Assembly: GCA_001916005.1 (NCBI GenBank)
Contig: MNRP01000039.1
Span: 1-48,099 of the forward strand
From: Clostridium sp. 26_22
Lineage (GTDB): Bacteria > Bacillota > Clostridia > TANB77 > CAG-508
Length of the DNA stretch: 48,099 bases
Reading direction: 5' to 3'
In this document: positions 44,132 through 48,099 of the stretch, in pieces
Layout of the letters: each line of letters begins with the position of its first letter
Position numbering within the stretch: the first letter of the stretch is position 1
Notes under the pieces: model-generated
The model's input: only the letters and a program-made list of their open reading frames with translations
Database searches by the model: none
What the model was told of the DNA's origin: nothing
Translations under genes and position numbers: made by a program

Positions 44132-44884
44132 ATGAGAAGAAAAGTAATAGCAGGAAACTGGAAAATGAATATGCTTCCAAACGAAGCAATAGAATTTATT
44201 GATAAATTTGCACCATTAGTAAAAGACACAGAAAATGAAGTTATATTATGTGTGCCATACACAGACTTATTCTACGCATTATTAACAGCACAAAATACAA
44301 ACATAAAAATAGGTGCACAAAATATGCACTTTGAAGAAAAAGGAGCATACACAGGAGAAGTGTCTGCCCAAATGTTAAAATCAATAGGAGTTGAATATGT
44401 TATAATAGGACACTCTGAAAGAAGACAATATTTTAATGAAACAGATGAAACAGTAAATAAAAAAATAAAATCAGCATATGCAAATGGTTTAAAACCAATC
44501 GTATGTGTTGGAGAAACATTAGAACAAAGAGAAGCAGGAAAAGCAGTTGAAGTTATAACAAAACAAACAGAATTAGCATTAGAAGGTTTAGATAATGAAC
44601 AAGTTGCAAGTACAATAATTGCATATGAACCAATATGGGCAATTGGAACAGGAAAAACAGCAACAAAAGAAGATGCTAATGACGCAATAAAAGCAATACG
44701 TGACAAAATTTGTCAAATCTATGGACAAAATGTAGCAGAAAGAGTTATAATACAATACGGTGGAAGTGTAAAATCAGCTAATGCAAAAGAATTATTTGAA
44801 ATGTCAGATATCGATGGAGGATTAGTTGGTGGAGCAAGCTTAAAACCAGATGAATTTTCAAAAATAGTTAATTATGATAAATAA
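44132..44884 (+). CDS. tpiA: Triose-phosphate isomerase
   Basis: TpiA interconverts dihydroxyacetone phosphate and glyceraldehyde 3-phosphate. The 250 residues have AGNWKMN with the active-site Lys (about 12), catalytic His94 in GHSERR, catalytic Glu166 in AYEPIWAIGTGKTA and the phosphate loop GGSVKSAN. GGGAGG lies 12-14 bases before ATG, slightly long. It follows pgk by 24 bases. Confidence 0.97.
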   Translation: MRRKVIAGNWKMNMLPNEAIEFIDKFAPLVKDTENEVILCVPYTDLFYALLTAQNTNIKIGAQNMHFEEKGAYTGEVSAQMLKSIGVEYVIIGHSERRQYFNETDETVNKKIKSAYANGLKPIVCVGETLEQREAGKAVEVITKQTELALEGLDNEQVASTIIAYEPIWAIGTGKTATKEDANDAIKAIRDKICQIYGQNVAERVIIQYGGSVKSANAKELFEMSDIDGGLVGGASLKPDEFSKIVNYDK

Positions 44885-44918
44885 TTAACAAAGAAAACAG
44901 AAGGAAGGTATAGAAAAG

Positions 44919-46457
44919 ATGAAAGATAAAGTAACTATGCTAATGATATTAGATGGTTTTGGAGACAACAAAAACACAGATGGAAATGCTATCAAATTAG
45001 CAAAAACACCTAATATTGATAAACTAATGAAAAAATATCCAAACACTGATATATTCACAAGTGGATTACACGTTGGATTACCAGAAGGACAAATGGGAAA
45101 CTCTGAAGTAGGACACACAAATATAGGTGCAGGAAGAATAGTATATCAAGAACTAACAAGAATAACAAAATCAATAGAAGATGGAGATTTTTTCAGTAAT
45201 CCAGAATTTATAGCAGCAATAGAAAACTGCAAAAAACATAACTCAAAATTACACATATTAGGACTATTATCAAACGGTGGAGTTCATAGCCACAATAGAC
45301 ATTTATATGGATTATTAGAAATGGCAAAAAGAAGAGACTTCGATAATGTATATGTACACTGCTTCCTAGATGGAAGAGATACACCACCAGCATCAGCTGA
45401 AACATACATTGCAGAATTACAAGAAAAAATGAAAGAAAAAGAAGTTGGAAAAATAGCAACACTTTCAGGAAGATTTTATGCAATGGACAGAGATAAAAGA
45501 TGGGAAAGAGTTAAAAAATGTTATGACGCCTTAGTAAACGGAGAAGGTGAAAAAGCAGGAGATGCTATAAAAGCAATAGAAGACTCTTACCAAAAAGAAG
45601 TATTTGATGAATTTGTTGAACCAACAGTAATATGCAATGGAAACGAACCAGTTGCAAAAATAGAAGAAAATGACTCTGTAATATTCTTTAACTTTAGACC
45701 AGATAGAGCAAGACAAATAACAAGAGCACTAGTAGATCCAGACTTTGATGGATTTGAAACAAAGAAAATGAACTTATACTTTGTATGCTTTACAAGTTAT
45801 GATGAAACAATGCCAAATGTTCACGTAGCATTCAAAAAAGAACCATTAAAAAATACATTTGGAGAAGTAGTTAGTGAGGCAGGACTAAAACAATTAAGAA
45901 TTGCAGAAACAGAAAAATATGCACACGTAACATTCTTCTTTAATGGAGGAGAAGAAAAACAATACCCAGGAGAAGATAGAATATTAGTACCATCTCCAAA
46001 AGTAGAAACATATGATATGCAACCAGAAATGAGTGCATATGAAGTAACAGACAAAGTATGTGAAGCATTAGAAAATGACAAATATGATGTAGTAATATTA
46101 AACTTTGCAAATACAGATATGGTAGGACATACAGGAAGTTTACCAGCAGCAATAAAAGCTGTAGAAACAGTAGACGAATGTGTAGGAAGAATAGTAAAAA
46201 TAATTGAAGAGAAAAAAGGAAACTTACTAATAACAGCTGACCATGGAAATGCAGAACAAATGATAGACTACAAAACAGGAGAACCACACACAGCACATAC
46301 AACAAATCCTGTACCAATAATATTAGTAACAGACAATAAAGCATACAAACTAAAAGAAAATGGAAAATTAGCAGATTTAGCACCAACAATGCTTGACTTA
46401 ATGGGAATAAACAAACCAGAAGAAATGACAGGAGAAAGCCTATTAATCAGAGAATAA
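44919..46457 (+). CDS. gpmI: 2,3-bisphosphoglycerate-independent phosphoglycerate mutase
   Basis: A manganese enzyme of the alkaline phosphatase superfamily converting 3- to 2-phosphoglycerate. In 512 residues the metal site begins at DGFGDN. The phosphorylated Ser62 is in MGNSEVGHTNIGAGR. Further signatures are HCFLDGRDTPP, FFNFRPDRARQ, LNFANTDMVGHTG and TADHGNAEQM. In Bacillus-type spore formers this enzyme is shut down by low pH and low Mn in the forespore, keeping 3-phosphoglycerate in store. Third gene of the glycolytic operon. Confidence 0.97.
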   Translation: MKDKVTMLMILDGFGDNKNTDGNAIKLAKTPNIDKLMKKYPNTDIFTSGLHVGLPEGQMGNSEVGHTNIGAGRIVYQELTRITKSIEDGDFFSNPEFIAAIENCKKHNSKLHILGLLSNGGVHSHNRHLYGLLEMAKRRDFDNVYVHCFLDGRDTPPASAETYIAELQEKMKEKEVGKIATLSGRFYAMDRDKRWERVKKCYDALVNGEGEKAGDAIKAIEDSYQKEVFDEFVEPTVICNGNEPVAKIEENDSVIFFNFRPDRARQITRALVDPDFDGFETKKMNLYFVCFTSYDETMPNVHVAFKKEPLKNTFGEVVSEAGLKQLRIAETEKYAHVTFFFNGGEEKQYPGEDRILVPSPKVETYDMQPEMSAYEVTDKVCEALENDKYDVVILNFANTDMVGHTGSLPAAIKAVETVDECVGRIVKIIEEKKGNLLITADHGNAEQMIDYKTGEPHTAHTTNPVPIILVTDNKAYKLKENGKLADLAPTMLDLMGINKPEEMTGESLLIRE

Positions 46458-46467
46458 GAGGTAAAAA

Positions 46468-47157
46468 ATGTTAAACCATACTAAGAAAATAAAAGAGATG
46501 TATGAAGATATTCAAAGAAGAATATTTTATATGATACCAGAAAAATGGGAAAAACTATATTTATATGCTTCTGTAATGGATAGAATAGATGGACACAAAA
46601 CAGGGGAACTTTTCTTTTACTACATTCCAAAAGGAATATTTAAGAAAAACCCTGTAAATGTCTATGAAATACCACAAAAATTCAACTTAGATGAAAAAGA
46701 ATATATAAACTTAGTAAATATACTTTATCAAAAAATAACAGAATTAAGAGAAGAATTCAAAAAAGTAGAAGTCACATCAACTTGGACTAATTTAACAATG
46801 ATAATAGAAGGAATAAAATTCAAAGTTGAATACGATTACGAAGACCTAAATAAATCAAAATTTTCAAGTTACGAAAGACATGTAATATGGAGATATAATT
46901 ATTTAGGAATAAAAGAAGAACAACTTAATAAAAATGATAGAGAGATAATAGAAAAATACTTACTAGGAGAAAAAGTCATAAGAAGAAGAGAAAGGTATGA
47001 AACAGGAATCTACATAAAATACATCAAAAACATAGTAGACTATGACACAGAAAATTATGGAAGTGAACACAATATAGAATATATAGCAAACCAAGACAAA
47101 AAAACAAAAAACCAAATAATCTCTTCAATAGAAACAATGCAAGAAACAAAAAAATAA
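46468..47157 (+). CDS. YezG/DUF600-like immunity protein
   Basis: A 229-residue soluble protein whose N-terminal half resembles the YezG (DUF600) family, immunity proteins for LXG/YeeF-type polymorphic toxins. Shared-looking segments are IPEKWEKLYLYASV (about 23), TGELFFYYIPKG and the TSTWTNLTMIIEG/KVEYDYEDL pair. The C-terminal third (about 150-229), rich in Lys, Glu and Arg, has no family I know. No LXG toxin gene is nearby. It begins ten bases after gpmI, with a weak AAGAGG site, so it is probably expressed with the glycolytic operon. Family call is by eye. Confidence 0.6.
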   Translation: MLNHTKKIKEMYEDIQRRIFYMIPEKWEKLYLYASVMDRIDGHKTGELFFYYIPKGIFKKNPVNVYEIPQKFNLDEKEYINLVNILYQKITELREEFKKVEVTSTWTNLTMIIEGIKFKVEYDYEDLNKSKFSSYERHVIWRYNYLGIKEEQLNKNDREIIEKYLLGEKVIRRRERYETGIYIKYIKNIVDYDTENYGSEHNIEYIANQDKKTKNQIISSIETMQETKK

Positions 47158-47269
47158 TAAAATAGTTATTCACATTAGAAGAAATTCTAAACAAAATAAA
47201 AATTATAAAATTAAACAAAGCAACGCAGAAAGAAATCGAAGCGAAGCATAGTGAAAGGAGCAAAAAAAG

Positions 47270-47962
47270 ATGATTTATTCAAAAGAATTAGAAGGAATGT
47301 GTAAAGTTGCAAAAGGAGTAGACCATGGACCAGCACCAATTCCAGAAGAAGGAAAATGGGTAAAAGCAAAAGAAATTAAAGATATATCAGGTTTAACACA
47401 TGGTATAGGATGGTGTGCACCACAACAAGGAGCATGTAAATTAACATTAAATGTAAAGGATGGTATCATTCAAGAAGCATTAATTGAAACGATTGGATGT
47501 TCAGGAATGACACACTCAGCAGCAATGGCTGGAGAAATATTAACAGGAAAAACAATATTAGAAGCATTAAATACAGACTTAGTTTGTGATGCTATAAATA
47601 CTGCCATGAGAGAATTATTCTTACAAATAGTATACGGAAGAACACAAACAGCATTCTCAGAAGGAGGACTTCCAGTAGGAGCAGGACTTGAAGACTTAGG
47701 AAAAGGACACACATCACAAGTTGGAACAATTTATTCAAGTTCATTAAAAGGACCAAGATACTTAAATCTTGCAGAAGGTTACATAGTAAAATTAGGATTA
47801 GATAAAGATGACCAAATAATTGGTTACAAATATGTACATTTAGGAAAAATGATGGATAACATCAAAAAAGGAATTGATCCTATGGAAGCAATAGAAAAAG
47901 CTTCAGGAACATACGGAAGATTTGACGAAGCAGTTAAACAAATCGACCCAAGAGAAGAATAA
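47270..47962 (+). CDS. Iron-sulfur cluster scaffold-like protein (partner of GGGtGRT protein)
   Basis: A 230-residue protein with an IscU/NifU-N-like core. CAPQQGACKLTLNV (about 48-61), ETIGCSGMTHSAAMAGEILTG (about 73) and DLVCDAINTAMRELF supply cysteines suited to holding a cluster. In anaerobic Firmicutes it is found with the GGGtGRT protein, which follows 51 bases downstream here. The exact role of the pair is not established to my knowledge. GAAAGGAG lies about ten bases before ATG. Confidence 0.8.
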   Translation: MIYSKELEGMCKVAKGVDHGPAPIPEEGKWVKAKEIKDISGLTHGIGWCAPQQGACKLTLNVKDGIIQEALIETIGCSGMTHSAAMAGEILTGKTILEALNTDLVCDAINTAMRELFLQIVYGRTQTAFSEGGLPVGAGLEDLGKGHTSQVGTIYSSSLKGPRYLNLAEGYIVKLGLDKDDQIIGYKYVHLGKMMDNIKKGIDPMEAIEKASGTYGRFDEAVKQIDPREE

Positions 47963-48013
47963 ATTCAATTAAAAAAAATTAAATATAAAACATAATTTAG
48001 AGGAGGAATAAAA

Positions 48014-48099
48014 ATGGCAGTAACATTTGAAAGTTATGAAAGAAGAATAGACCAAATAAAACCAGTAATGGAAAAATACGGAATAAAAGATTTTGAAGA
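48014..48099 (+). CDS. GGGtGRT protein (partial, cut by window end)
   Basis: Only the first 28 codons are present: MAVTFESYERRIDQIKPVM and on. This is the characteristic start of the GGGtGRT family, whose members lie beside the scaffold-like protein. AGGAGG lies seven bases before the ATG. Confidence 0.75.
   Translation, partial: MAVTFESYERRIDQIKPVMEKYGIKDFE

Overview
The window is a 48 kb stretch of a very AT-rich genome from a spore-forming, anaerobic, Gram-positive-type bacterium, most likely an uncultured gut-type Clostridia. The evidence is strong purine-rich ribosome binding sites, heavy use of AAA, ATA and AGA codons, a spoVAC-spoVAD-spoVAE cluster, a PrkC kinase with PASTA repeats, and a closing pair (scaffold protein plus GGGtGRT protein) seen mainly in anaerobic Firmicutes. 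Genes end with ordinary stops and TGG is used for Trp, so the standard bacterial code fits. I saw no rRNA, tRNA, CRISPR array, prophage or transposase gene.

Layout. 1-9.1 kb: dapA on the minus strand, then a housekeeping run trpS-obgE-lysS, a TIM-barrel protein, a site-2 protease and tsaD, then infC-rpmI-rplT behind a structured leader. 9.1-11.5 kb: a minus-strand sporulation operon (dodecin-like gene, spoVAC, spoVAD, spoVAE), split between spoVAC and spoVAD by a 220 bp near-palindromic insertion. 11.8-13.1 kb: rsmB, preceded by the first copy of a dispersed hairpin element. 13.2-22.4 kb: a complete type IV pilus operon (PilM-PilN fusion, PilO, a PilP-like protein, a tiny pilin, PilD, two minor pilins, PilB, PilT, PilC). 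22.4-28.7 kb: a ROK sugar kinase, an orphan C-terminal transketolase half, and two tandem glycine-rich surface proteins, both interrupted by frameshifts. 28.9-35.5 kb: a cell-envelope block (ftsE, ftsX, two M23 hydrolase paralogues, ctpA), then pgsA and greA. 35.5-42.7 kb: a second copy of the hairpin element, deoD (minus), a PP2C phosphatase and PrkC kinase pair, a small unknown gene with its own promoter and terminator, rsgA and rpe, and a minus-strand bactofilin-like membrane protein. 42.9-48.1 kb: glycolytic operon pgk-tpiA-gpmI, a YezG-type immunity-like gene, and the scaffold/GGGtGRT pair, the latter cut by the window edge.

Three observations deserve most attention. First, in-frame CGG codons are almost absent, yet five of the six I found sit exactly where skipping one base (the C) restores a broken reading frame, in PilD and in both glycine-rich genes. 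This is either a consensus-sequence artefact or decoding-linked frameshifting at an essentially unused codon. Second, two copies of a roughly 150 bp element share a conserved core, while their long outer stems differ in sequence but each stays self-complementary; this covariation points to a conserved structure. Third, a 220 bp quasi-palindrome with perfect 52 bp arms and TA ends sits at the spoVAC stop codon; each arm carries the same short reading frame with a divergent 23 bp cassette. Smaller items include an AUU start for infC with an attenuator leader, a hairpin placed between the Shine-Dalgarno and the start codon of ctpA, and a tryptophanyl-tRNA synthetase with an iron-sulfur-type cysteine pattern.
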